DNA from: Sandaracinus sp.
GTDB lineage: Bacteria; Myxococcota_A; Polyangia; Polyangiales; Houyiibacteriaceae
Reading direction: 5' to 3'
Assembly: GCA_002699025.1 (NCBI GenBank)
Contig: PABA01000079.1
Coordinates: 1 to 63,051, forward strand
DNA: 63,051 nt
In this document: positions 1-9,450 of the stretch, piece after piece
Numbering within the stretch: position 1 is the stretch's first letter
Layout of the letters: each line of letters opens with the position of its first letter
Made by a program: the position numbers and the translations under genes
Notes under the pieces: generated by a model
The model's input: only the letters and a program-made list of their open reading frames with translations
Told to the model about the DNA's origin: nothing
Database searches by the model: none

Positions 1-49
1 TCGAGGCGCGGGGCACAGGGGGCACTCTCGGAGGGCGGGCTACTCGAGC

Positions 50-68
50 CGGCTGGAACGCCCAGCCG
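50..68 (-). terminator. hairpin downstream of the poly-glycine barrel gene
   Basis: A 7-bp inverted repeat (CGGCTGG / CCAGCCG) with a 5-nt loop lies about 40 nt after the stop codon of the minus-strand gene ending at 108. No U-tract follows it, so it is only a terminator-like hairpin. Confidence 0.3.
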
Positions 69-107
69 ACGTGTTCACGGTACAGGGCACGGGCACGGGT
101 TCAGCCC

Positions 108-1799
<1,692 letters not shown>

Positions 1800-1930
1800 C
1801 GTGTGCTCCCCATATCCACAAGCGTGCGCCGGCCCGGACGAGGGCCCGCGCGACGGCGATTCATAGCAGGGACGCGAGGATTTTGCTCGGATTCTGCGGT
1901 GTCCGGCCCGCGGCTCGCCGTGAGCGCGGC

Positions 1931-2389
1931 TCACCCGAACCTCGGGCCCCCGGCAGGCAGGCATCCCGGGCCGCGGAAGGAGAACGACGCCATGAGCTGG
2001 CTCTCCGCCGTCGGCAGCTCGAGGAGGTCCAGCTCGAGCCGCGGCCGGGCCGGGAGCTCGAAGGCCCTCAGGGCCCACTCGATCACGTCCTGGGCATGCT
2101 CCTCGGCGAGCCGCTGCGCGGTGGCCGGCCTGCGGACGGTGAACATCCAGCGATAGCCGGGCTGGACGACCCGGACGGCGTGGAGCGACGCCTTCCTGCG
2201 CTCCCGATGGACCGCGAGGGTGTAGAGGATGGCCTGCTGCAGGTCCGGCCCCTGCCAGCAGCGCTCCGGGAGGTCGAGGGTCGCGACGGCGAGGTGCGTG
2301 CGGCATCCGCTCCAGCGGGGTGGGGCCCGGCGGGGGGCGCGCCTCTTCGGGTTCTTCGGCGGGCGCTTCTTCGAGGTTCGACGGCTCAT
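1931..2389 (-). CDS. conserved-looking hypothetical protein, 152 aa
   Basis: I do not recognise a family. A basic N-terminus of about 25 residues (many Lys, Arg and Pro) precedes a compact mixed domain with Trp, Tyr and regular hydrophobic spacing (HLAVATLDLPERCWQGPD, then YTLAVHRERR and YRWMFTVRRP). This composition is unlike the Arg/Ala-rich antisense frames over the same bases. There is no signal peptide or membrane segment, so it is probably cytoplasmic. ATG 2389 has only a weak CGGGG ahead of it. It lies on the same strand between the OmpA gene and the poly-glycine barrel gene, with about 100 nt on either side. It could still be a chance frame in GC-rich DNA. Confidence 0.5.
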   Translation of the reverse strand: MSRRTSKKRPPKNPKRRAPRRAPPRWSGCRTHLAVATLDLPERCWQGPDLQQAILYTLAVHRERRKASLHAVRVVQPGYRWMFTVRRPATAQRLAEEHAQDVIEWALRAFELPARPRLELDLLELPTAESQLMASFSFRGPGCLPAGGPRFG

Positions 2390-2447
2390 GCCCCGAAGCA
2401 GAGCAGGCCGCGTGCCCGCCCGGTTTTCCCGAGCTTTCTCGCCATTC

Positions 2448-2490
2448 GGGGTGGCGGCCGCCGGCGGCCCGCCACCGGATCCGCCACCCC
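2448..2490 (-). terminator. strong hairpin after the OmpA gene
   Basis: A perfect 10-bp inverted repeat (GGGGTGGCGG at 2448-2457, CCGCCACCCC at 2481-2490) encloses a GC-rich loop that can fold again. It starts 3 nt beyond the OmpA stop codon on the minus strand. There is no U-tract, so it may end transcription in a factor-assisted way or protect the 3' end. Confidence 0.5.
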
Positions 2491-2493
2491 CGT

Positions 2494-3666
2494 TCAGGGG
2501 ATGGCGGCCTGTTGCTCGGCTCGGTAGCGCCGCGCAGCCTCGTCCGTCCGCACGAACTCCACGCGCCGGTTCGCCGCCCGGCCGGCGCGCGTCCGGTTCG
2601 ACTCGAGCGGCCGCGTCTCACCGTAGCCGCGGGCCACGAGGCGCGAGGACTCGATGCCCTGGCCGACCAGGTAATCCCGCACGGCGTTGGCCCGCCGGTC
2701 GGAGAGCCGCATGTTGTGCCGATCGCTCCCGCGACTGTCCGTGTGGCCCTGCACCTCGAGGGTGATCTCGGGGTAGTCCCGCAGCACCTGCGCCACCGTG
2801 TTCAGGAGGCCGTAGCTGTCCGGGAGGATGCGCGCCCGGTCGGTCGCGAAGTGGACCTTCTGGGTGATCCGGATGTGCGTCTCCGTGACCTGCACGTTCT
2901 GGTACACGCGCGGGCAGCCGGGCCCGGCCGACGCCGACTCCCCCTCCCCCGGATCCGCCGGGCCCGGCTCGTCGGGGCAGCGGTCCTGCGTGTCCTCGAG
3001 CGGGTCGCCGTCGTTGTTCGGGTCCGGGCAGCCGTCCTCGTCCTGCCAGCCGTCGCGATCCTCGGGCTCGATGACGCAGCGGTCGTCCACGTCGGGGACG
3101 CCGTCGAGATCGTCGTCCGGGTCCGGGCAGCCGTCGCCGTCGTAGCGCCCGTCCGCGTCCTCGGGCTCGACCGGGCAGAGGTCGCGGTCGTCGGGGATAC
3201 CGTCGCCGTCCGTGTCCTGGTCCTCGGGGCAGCCGTCCCCGTCCTCGACGGCGTCGAAGTCCTCCGGCTCGTCCGGGCACTCGTCGTCCGGATCGAGCAG
3301 CCCGTCCCCATCGCGATCGCCCGGCTGGGGCTCGGGCGCCGGCTCCGGGCGTCGCTCGACGACGATGTCGCGGGGGGCGCAGCGGGCCGCGGGGCTCAGG
3401 CGGAAGGCGGCCTGCACGTTCGGCTCGGCCACGACCACGTGCTCTTCGGCGCGCGAGGGGTCGCCCTGCTCGAGCTCCTCCTCGGCGAAGTGGAGGTGGG
3501 CCTGCGCCGTCGCCAGCTCGCGCGGCGCGCACTGATAGGCACCGTTGCGCTCCGCCTGCTCGAGCACGTCGCGGAGGCCCGCGATGCGCCCCTCGAGGGA
3601 CGAGGCCGCCTGGCAGCCGGCCAGGAGGACGAGCGCCGCGAGCGCTCCACCGAACCACGCGCGCAC
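2494..3666 (-). CDS. OmpA-family lipoprotein with thrombospondin type-3 repeats
   Basis: A 390-residue outer-membrane lipoprotein expected to bind peptidoglycan. The N-terminus has a lipoprotein signal ending in VLLAGC. Residues 20-110 are helical and resemble the product of the neighbouring upstream gene (DUF4398-type). About residues 114-250 hold Asp-rich calcium-binding TSP3 repeats (DGDGLLDPDDECPDEPED and variants). Residues 270-390 are an OmpA C-terminal domain with the HTDSRGS and LSDRRANAVRDYL motifs. GTG at 3666 places the lipobox well and has ATGGGG about 8 nt upstream. A TTG at 3672 that overlaps the previous stop is the alternative. It is coupled to the preceding lipoprotein gene (stop at 3669), so the two are probably made together as an envelope anchor. 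Confidence 0.93.
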   Translation of the reverse strand: MRAWFGGALAALVLLAGCQAASSLEGRIAGLRDVLEQAERNGAYQCAPRELATAQAHLHFAEEELEQGDPSRAEEHVVVAEPNVQAAFRLSPAARCAPRDIVVERRPEPAPEPQPGDRDGDGLLDPDDECPDEPEDFDAVEDGDGCPEDQDTDGDGIPDDRDLCPVEPEDADGRYDGDGCPDPDDDLDGVPDVDDRCVIEPEDRDGWQDEDGCPDPNNDGDPLEDTQDRCPDEPGPADPGEGESASAGPGCPRVYQNVQVTETHIRITQKVHFATDRARILPDSYGLLNTVAQVLRDYPEITLEVQGHTDSRGSDRHNMRLSDRRANAVRDYLVGQGIESSRLVARGYGETRPLESNRTRAGRAANRRVEFVRTDEAARRYRAEQQAAIP

Positions 3667-3668
3667 GC

Positions 3669-4013
3669 TCAACGCCCCATCTCGCGGAGGCGCCGCCGCG
3701 CCAGGTCCCGCGCCTTCACGCCGTACTCCTCGGCCACACCCGCGTGCCGGATCGCGTCCTGGTAGGAGGCCTCGGCGGCCTCCTCGCGCGCCTTCTTCAG
3801 GTGCTCCGCGGCGTAGTGGTACTCGTAGGGCGCGTGCTCGGCGGCGCCCGCCTCCTCCGCCTGCTCGACGACGCGCGAGGCCGGGAGCACGTGCACCGTG
3901 TAGATCGTCGGGCCGCAACCGGCGAAGAGCGTCCAGAGGAGCACGGCGAGCCAGCGGGGCAGGCGGGTGCGCGAGCGGGGATGCGGCTGGGGATGCGGCT
4001 GGGCGGCGGCCAT
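3669..4013 (-). CDS. small DUF4398-type lipoprotein
   Basis: A 114-residue protein. ATG 4013 gives a short basic, Pro/His-rich n-region, a hydrophobic helix and a lipobox (LLWTLFAGC). The mature part is a helical, charged domain (ASRVVEQAEEAGAAEHAPYE, later AAEHLKKAREEAAEASYQDA) of the type found in DUF4398 proteins. The same type of segment occurs at the start of the OmpA lipoprotein encoded immediately downstream, with 2 nt between this stop and the OmpA GTG. The pair is recurrent in Myxococcota and is inferred to form a periplasmic or outer-membrane complex. No strong ribosome-binding site is visible, and ATG 4115 is a less likely longer start. Confidence 0.8.
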   Translation of the reverse strand: MAAAQPHPQPHPRSRTRLPRWLAVLLWTLFAGCGPTIYTVHVLPASRVVEQAEEAGAAEHAPYEYHYAAEHLKKAREEAAEASYQDAIRHAGVAEEYGVKARDLARRRLREMGR

Positions 4014-4107
4014 GGTGCGAGCCGAAGGCGCAAAGCCCCGAGGCTCCGCGCGATCTCCCGAAAGGGCTATCAAGACGGGCCTTTGGCCGTCAACGGAGCG
4101 GCGCTCG

Positions 4108-4662
4108 TCAGGCACCGCGCCTCCCGCTGAGGTGGAGGCGCCAGACGAGGAAGACGATCCCCAGGAGGAGCACCGCGCCCATGACGATCCCGCCCTGCAG
4201 CAGGGGGCCGCCGCCGTAGGCTTCGAGGCCGAAGCCGCCCTCGTACTGGGCGAAGGTGCCCACGACGCCGAGCCGATCGCGCGCGACCACCACCACGGCG
4301 CCCGCAGCGAGGACGGCCAGGCCCACCAGGATGCCGCCGAGCGTCTCCCGCTGGCCGCGCACCATGCTGGCGCCGACGGCGAAGCCGAGCGCGCCGATCG
4401 TGCCGAGAACGAGGAAGCCGAGGAGCGCGAGCGCCGAGGGGATCCCGTGGACGTCCAGCGTGTAGAGGAGGAACCAGTCGCCGTGGAAGAGGTAGAAGTA
4501 GACGCCCACGGGGACCGGCACGAGCATCGTGAAGACCGCGAACGCCGCGAAGCTGCGGGTGAGGAGCGGCGGCCGCGGGCTCACCCGCAGCTCGACACGC
4601 GCAGCGAGCGCTGCCGCGATGCCGGTGGCGAACACCAGGCAGATGAGGGTGGGGAGAGGCAC
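4108..4662 (-). CDS. integral membrane protein, 184 aa
   Basis: No recognised family. Five hydrophobic stretches at about residues 3-22, 36-60, 75-100, 108-128 and 150-172 suggest a small polytopic inner-membrane protein. The C-terminus is basic (WRLHLSGRRGA). The start is a GTG at 4662, because no ATG is available in frame near the hydrophobic N-terminus. It is the first gene of the minus-strand series leading to the lipoprotein/OmpA pair, with about 95 nt between it and the next start, so co-transcription is possible but not shown. Confidence 0.75.
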   Translation of the reverse strand: MPLPTLICLVFATGIAAALAARVELRVSPRPPLLTRSFAAFAVFTMLVPVPVGVYFYLFHGDWFLLYTLDVHGIPSALALLGFLVLGTIGALGFAVGASMVRGQRETLGGILVGLAVLAAGAVVVVARDRLGVVGTFAQYEGGFGLEAYGGGPLLQGGIVMGAVLLLGIVFLVWRLHLSGRRGA

Positions 4663-5125
4663 CGTGAGCGGCGATCATAGTCGCCGAGCCGCCGCCACTC
4701 CAGCACGTCTTCCGCTCGCTGGCGCGCACGACTGCGCCGCGCTCCTCCCTGCGCGGCTTGCCAGCGCCTCGCCGTGGCCGGCGAGAGCTCGGCCTCGCTT
4801 TGCTGGGCTGCGGTGCTCGGGCTCCGCCGACCTGCTCCGCGGCGCCTCTAAGCTGGGAGGTCGGCTCGAGCCGGCAGCTCAGGCTCGCGGCTCGGGCTCG
4901 CGGCTCGGGCTCAGGCTCGGCTCGGGCTTCCCGCTCGGGCTCGGGCTCGGGCTCGCGGCTCGGGCTTCCCGCTTCGGCTCCAGCTCGCAGCTCGGGCCTC
5001 CCGCTCGGGCTCGTGCTCGCAGCTCGGGCTTCCCGCTTCGGCTCCAGCTCGCAGCTCGGGCTTCCCGCTCGGGCTGAGCTCGCAGCCAGGCTCTCGGCTC
5101 CTCCGCCCGGCCCCACCACCGCTCC
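4663..5125. other. 463-nt gene-free spacer
   Basis: No convincing gene is present. The right-hand half is a degenerate tandem repeat (next entry). The left part (4670-4850) is GC-rich with no clear hairpin. The long Arg/Ser/Glu-rich frames that cross it are products of the repeat. Confidence 0.7.
4858..5108. repeat. degenerate tandem repeat built on GCTCGGGCTTCCCGCTCGGG
   Basis: About 250 bp of imperfect copies of units related to GCTCGGGCTTCCCGCTC and GCTCCAGCTCGCAGCTCGGG, mixed with simpler CTCGGG hexamers. It begins about 18 nt after the stop codon of the minus-strand cytochrome-like gene (stop at 5126). It is the longest of the stop-proximal arrays in this window. Confidence 0.85.
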
Positions 5126-8100
5126 TCAGCGGAGGTCGACGGGATCCGCTCGGTGGGCCTGGGTCCAGCTCGCGCTCGTGAGCACGTCGGGGTTCACGGC
5201 GGCGTCGAGCTCCCGGCCGGTGATCGACCCGTGGCAGGTGCCGCAGAGGCCGTTGAAGAAGCGGCGGGGGAAGGACTGGTTGTTGTCCTCGCCCGGGTAG
5301 AACTGGAGCTGCTCGCGCTGCCGCACCTCGCCGGTGAAGAGGGGGTGCTCCTCGAACATCAGCGCGCCGCCCCCGCCGTCGGTCGGCTGCAGCAGGATCG
5401 GCGCGCCACCGGGGATGATCACCCGCACGGATCCGTCGGCGAAGGTCGGCGCGAAGCCGAGGTCGCGGTAGTCCACGAAGACCTCACCGAAGGAGTCGCT
5501 GACCACGTTCCCGGCCACGTCGGCGAAGCTCGTGGCTCCGGCGGGCGGCGGCTGCGCCTCGAGCACGCGCATGCCGCCGACTCGCGGATCGATGTCCCGG
5601 TCGGTCCGGATGTTCTCGAAGAGCAGGCTCCCGAGCATGGGCAGGTCGAGGACGTGCACCTCGGCCGCGCTCTCGCCCTCGACGATCCGCGTGTTGCCGT
5701 TGGCCTCGTCCGGGCGCGACTCGAAGACCTCGAACACGGGCCGCGAGTACACGGCGACGGGCTCCACGTTCACGAGCCCCGCCTCGCCACCGAGCACGCG
5801 CACCTCCTGGGTCAGCGGGTCGAGCTCGCAGAGCTCCCAGGCGTAGGGCCCGGCGCCCATGTCCATGGCCCCCGGATCGCACGCCACGAGCAGACGCCCG
5901 GTCGGGAGCGGCGCCGGCGAGCGGAACACGCCGCTCGTGGTCGAGCCCCCGGGCACGGAGGGGATGCCCCCGAAGGCCCCGGGCACGGGCACGTTCATCG
6001 AGTGGATGTAGTCCCGATCCCCCGCCGGCCGGTCCGACTGGTCGGGCCCGATCGAGCGGTTCACGACCACGATCGTGCCCTCGCCCTCGTTCGGCGTGAG
6101 CGAGCTCGCCACGAAGGCCAGGTTCCGGTTCGGCAGCTCGACGACCTCGGTCGCCGCGCGGAAGCCGACGCTCTCGCGCTGGGCGAAGAGCGGGTGGTAG
6201 TCGCCGCCGTCGAGGTTCTGGCGCCGGAGCGCGAGCATGTGGAACTCGGGCTCGCGCTTCTCGGTGGTGAAGATGAGCCGCCCGTCGCCCATGAAGCTCG
6301 GCGAGAGCTCCTGGTTGAGGAGGAAGGTCATCTGCCGCACCCCGCCCTCCTCGCGGATGAAGAGGTTCGCGTTCGGCTGCATGGCCGCGGGCGTGCGCGT
6401 CGGCCCGCGGTACTCGACCATCCCGTCGACGTTGCCGCGCGTGCTCGCGAAGACGAGGCGCCCGTCCGGCGCCCAGGCCGGATCGAAGTCGTGCACGAGG
6501 ATGCCGTTCTCCTCGTCCATGCCGTAGGCGATGTCCGGGACCGGCTCGCAGCCCGTGCCGTCCGTGCCCATCCAGTAGAGCCGAAGCGGCTCGGCCGCGC
6601 TCGAGCGCGCCGCGAAGGCCAGCCGCTGGCCGTCCCAGCTCACCGCCGGGTTCCGCACGTCGACGTCCCCGCCGAGCCCGCACGCCGCGAGGAGGCTCGT
6701 CGAGCTGCCGAAGTCCACGTCGACGCTGCCGTCGGCGTTCGCCGTCACGGGCGCCTGCCGGAGATCGGCGCCGCCGCGGAACGTGTCGAAGTCGCGCACG
6801 TCGCCCACGCCGCTCGGGCGCGCGACCCAGACGATCGAGTCGACGACCGAGTCCTCGGGCAGCACGTCGCCCTCGAGGATGGCCTGCTCACGCTCGATCT
6901 CGTGCCAGCGTGCGAGCACGCAGTAGGCGGGGATCTCGTTGAGGTCGCCGTCGTCCGCGTCGACCCCATCGCAGAGCGCGGCGTTCGCCGGGTTCAGGGA
7001 GCCGCCGCCGCTGAAGTCCTCGAAGAGCGAGCCGCCGCGGTGCGGGATGCCCGCGCCGCCCTCGACGTCGAGCGGCGGGTAGAGGTTCTTCGCGATGATG
7101 CGGCTGTCGTTCGGATCCGGGGACTCGACCGCGAGCTGCAGGAGCGAGGCCTCGTAGTTCCGATGGGTCGCGATGCGCGAGAACACGCCCTGGGCGCCGC
7201 CCTGCAGGCGCAGGTCGTGGAACATGGACGGCGAGTGGCAGTTGAGGAACATGCAGCCCTTGCGCACGAGCACCGGCTGCACCCGGTTCGCGAAGTAGCG
7301 CAGCCCCGGATCCGGATCGTCGTCGACGAGGAGCTCGGGGCGCCGGTCGGCGATGTCCTGGGCCCAGTCGCGGAGCGTCACGTAGCGGGGGTCCTCCGTG
7401 TTCGCGAGGACGTTGCCGCCCTCGTGGTAGACGCCGCCGCTGAGCATGGAGAGGGGCCGGCGGAGGAGGCCCGAGGTGGAGACCGGCGTCGTCACGTGGC
7501 TGAGCGTCGTGAAGTAGTTCCAGCGCATCTCCTCGTCGGTCTCGCCGCAGGTGAGGTAGAGGTCCGCGAAGCTGTTGCCGTGACAGCGCGAGCCCGCGCA
7601 GCTCTCCTGGAGCACCGGCATCACCTCCTCGCGGAAGCGCCGGAAGGAGTCCGCGTCCTCGGGCGCCACGCTCGGGTCGAAGCCCGCCCCGTGGCCCACG
7701 CCGCGCACGCACTCGCCGAGGTTGCCCTGGAGCGTCTCGTCCGGAGCGCCGGTGCGCGCTGCGCCCTCCTCGATCCAGCGCTTCAGCTCGGCGTAGCCGC
7801 GCGAGTCCGTGCGGATGAGCGTGCCCGCGGCGTGGCGGATGTCGGTCTCGATTCGCGCGAAGCGCTCGCCGGTGATGGGGTCCGGATCCCAGGTCTCGAC
7901 CGTGACCTCGACGTCCTCGCCGCCCTTCAGGAGCAGGTTGCCCACGGTGTAGGGGCCGTAGGGCGCGAGCACGTCCCGGCGCCGCATGAGCGCGTCGTAG
8001 CTCGAGAGATCGAGGTTGCCGGTCGCGGCGCCGTCCACGTCGACGTGGCAGCCGTTCGTCTGCTGGGCGCAGCCGAAGTCGAGCACCGGCTGGATGCGCT

Positions 8101-8248
8101 CCTGGAAGTAGGAGCCGCCCGGCGGGGGCTGCTCCTCGCAGCCGCTCGCGACGCCGAGGGCGCAGAGCAGGAGCAAGGGGGCCCAGGAGCGACGCGCCGG
8201 GGCACGGCTTCGACTCGCGCGGAGTTCGTTCTCTCGCATTCTTCCCAT
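5126..8248 (-). CDS. large c-type cytochrome-like beta-propeller lipoprotein (1040 aa)
   Basis: An exported protein of unknown role. The lipoprotein signal ends at Cys37 (LGVASGC). Three related segments follow the pattern Phe-x-x-x-Val/Ile-x-Pro-Val-Leu then Cys-(x)n-Cys-His: CX6CH at residues 60-68, CX4CH (CAGSRCH) near 217 and CX4CH (CMFLNCH) near 331. They resemble planctomycete-type cytochrome c domains. About residues 500-900 contain TolB-like propeller strands (AVSWDGQRLAFAARS, DPAWAPDGRLVFAS). A canonical CXXCH (LCGTCHGS) lies near residue 1000. The family resembles hydrazine-synthase-alpha-like proteins found widely outside anammox bacteria (inference). A second in-frame ATG at 8239 has the better upstream GGATGG. 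A terminator-like hairpin separates it from the HEAT gene, so it probably has its own promoter. Confidence 0.85.
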   Translation of the reverse strand: MGRMRENELRASRSRAPARRSWAPLLLLCALGVASGCEEQPPPGGSYFQERIQPVLDFGCAQQTNGCHVDVDGAATGNLDLSSYDALMRRRDVLAPYGPYTVGNLLLKGGEDVEVTVETWDPDPITGERFARIETDIRHAAGTLIRTDSRGYAELKRWIEEGAARTGAPDETLQGNLGECVRGVGHGAGFDPSVAPEDADSFRRFREEVMPVLQESCAGSRCHGNSFADLYLTCGETDEEMRWNYFTTLSHVTTPVSTSGLLRRPLSMLSGGVYHEGGNVLANTEDPRYVTLRDWAQDIADRRPELLVDDDPDPGLRYFANRVQPVLVRKGCMFLNCHSPSMFHDLRLQGGAQGVFSRIATHRNYEASLLQLAVESPDPNDSRIIAKNLYPPLDVEGGAGIPHRGGSLFEDFSGGGSLNPANAALCDGVDADDGDLNEIPAYCVLARWHEIEREQAILEGDVLPEDSVVDSIVWVARPSGVGDVRDFDTFRGGADLRQAPVTANADGSVDVDFGSSTSLLAACGLGGDVDVRNPAVSWDGQRLAFAARSSAAEPLRLYWMGTDGTGCEPVPDIAYGMDEENGILVHDFDPAWAPDGRLVFASTRGNVDGMVEYRGPTRTPAAMQPNANLFIREEGGVRQMTFLLNQELSPSFMGDGRLIFTTEKREPEFHMLALRRQNLDGGDYHPLFAQRESVGFRAATEVVELPNRNLAFVASSLTPNEGEGTIVVVNRSIGPDQSDRPAGDRDYIHSMNVPVPGAFGGIPSVPGGSTTSGVFRSPAPLPTGRLLVACDPGAMDMGAGPYAWELCELDPLTQEVRVLGGEAGLVNVEPVAVYSRPVFEVFESRPDEANGNTRIVEGESAAEVHVLDLPMLGSLLFENIRTDRDIDPRVGGMRVLEAQPPPAGATSFADVAGNVVSDSFGEVFVDYRDLGFAPTFADGSVRVIIPGGAPILLQPTDGGGGALMFEEHPLFTGEVRQREQLQFYPGEDNNQSFPRRFFNGLCGTCHGSITGRELDAAVNPDVLTSASWTQAHRADPVDLR

Positions 8249-8454
8249 CCAGCGGGGGGCGGCCCCGCGAACCAGATTCTACCCGAGACGGCTAGGGTCG
8301 GGGGCCGTGCGAGGCGAAACCCGGACGGTTCCCCATGCCGCGTCGAACGCACCCTTCGGGCTGAGCCGAACGAGCGGTGGTGAGGCGGCGGAGTGGGGGC
8401 TCCGGGCGGCGCGACCCCGGGCGAGGCCGCGCCACAGACCCCCGGAACGCGGAA

Positions 8455-8485
8455 GAGGCCCCGACGCACCATGCGCCGAGGCCCC
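8455..8485 (-). terminator. intrinsic-type terminator after the HEAT-repeat gene
   Basis: Read on the minus strand, a 14-bp stem with three G-U wobbles and a UGG loop forms about 30 nt after the stop of the HEAT gene, followed by UUCC. On the plus strand the same three positions are A-C mismatches, so the hairpin is stable only in minus-strand RNA, which fits its position. Confidence 0.65.
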
Positions 8486-8517
8486 TCCCTACCGATGATC
8501 GTGTCGGCGGTGCACGC

Positions 8518-9429
8518 TCACATCAGGAGGGCGACCTCGAGGGCGTCGAGCACGAGGCTCTCCGTCTCCGTGGTCATGGCCTCCCGCAGAGCGCCGCGGG
8601 CGTCCGCCCCACCGATATGACCGAGGGCCCAGGCCGCGGCCTGGCGCACCCGGAGGCTCTCGTCGCCCCGAAGGAGGGCAGCGAGGGCCGGCACGGACTC
8701 GGCGAGCCGCATCTGACCGACGATCCGAGCGGCGCGCATGCGCACCATCGTGTCGTCGTCGCCGAGGGCGCCGAGCAGGGCGTCGTGCTCACGGAAGAAG
8801 TTCACCTTGAGCACCTGGTCGATGGCGGCCCGGCGGACCTCCACGTTCGTGTCCGCCAGCGCCTGCCCGAGGACGGCGTTGCCGCCCGGGTGGTTCAGCC
8901 GGCCGAGGGCGCGAACGACGGCCTCGCGGACGACGCTCTCCCCCTCGCGGTCGAAGGCGTCGGTGAGCGGCTCGAGCCCGTTCGGGTCGAGGAACTCACC
9001 GATGGCCCGCGCCGCCCGCGCCCGGCGGACCGGGCTCGAGTCGGACTCGAGGGCGGTGACCATGCGGTTCATGATCGCGGGGATGGCGAAGGGACGATGC
9101 CGCAGCCACCAGGCCGAGATCCGCCGCACCTCCGGGTCCTCGCTCTCGAGCAGGTTGCGCTCGAGCAGCGGGACGCAGGCGTGGCACTCGACCCGCTCGC
9201 CGTACTCGAGGAGCGCGATGAGCCCCTCGGTCGACGCGGTCTGGATACCGTTCATCATCTCTTCGCGCGTCGGGGCCTGCGCCCCGGGCGAGAGCTCGCC
9301 GCGCTCCCGGTCGTGGACCACGACCTCGGTCGGCTCGCCATCTTCCTGAGCGCTCGCCAGGGTCGGCACCGCGAGGGCGGCGACCAGGCTGAGGAGCACC
9401 CAACGAGACATGGTGTTCTTGCTGTTCAT
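8518..9429 (-). CDS. secreted HEAT-repeat protein
   Basis: A 303-residue protein with a Sec signal peptide (residues 1-28, ending TLASAQ). Helical HEAT-type repeats run from about residue 60 to the end, with typical lines such as VRRARAARAIGEFLDP, VREAVVRALGRLNHPGG, VRMRAARIVGQMR and VRQAAAWALGHIGGADAR. Such solenoids act as protein-binding scaffolds. A CHAC motif near residue 85 might be a metal or heme contact but is not CXXCH. ATG 9429 has GAGGAG 7 nt upstream. It starts 21 nt after the stop of the 734-aa cytochrome-like gene, so the two form an operon. I infer that the scaffold binds that protein outside the cytoplasm. Confidence 0.92.
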   Translation of the reverse strand: MNSKNTMSRWVLLSLVAALAVPTLASAQEDGEPTEVVVHDRERGELSPGAQAPTREEMMNGIQTASTEGLIALLEYGERVECHACVPLLERNLLESEDPEVRRISAWWLRHRPFAIPAIMNRMVTALESDSSPVRRARAARAIGEFLDPNGLEPLTDAFDREGESVVREAVVRALGRLNHPGGNAVLGQALADTNVEVRRAAIDQVLKVNFFREHDALLGALGDDDTMVRMRAARIVGQMRLAESVPALAALLRGDESLRVRQAAAWALGHIGGADARGALREAMTTETESLVLDALEVALLM

Positions 9430-9450
9430 GACGTGTCTCCTCTTCGGCTC

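Noticed and set aside
2320-3765. Long plus-strand frame opposite the OmpA gene
   Set aside because: It is rich in Val/Arg/Ala repeats that mirror the Asp-rich TSP3 codons on the other strand; it has no domain and no start signal.
5153-8383. Very long open frame on the plus strand opposite the 1040-aa gene
   Set aside because: It is an antisense shadow caused by high GC. Its protein is a monotonous Arg/Ala/Glu/Val mix with no domains, while the minus strand has a lipobox, heme motifs and propeller strands.
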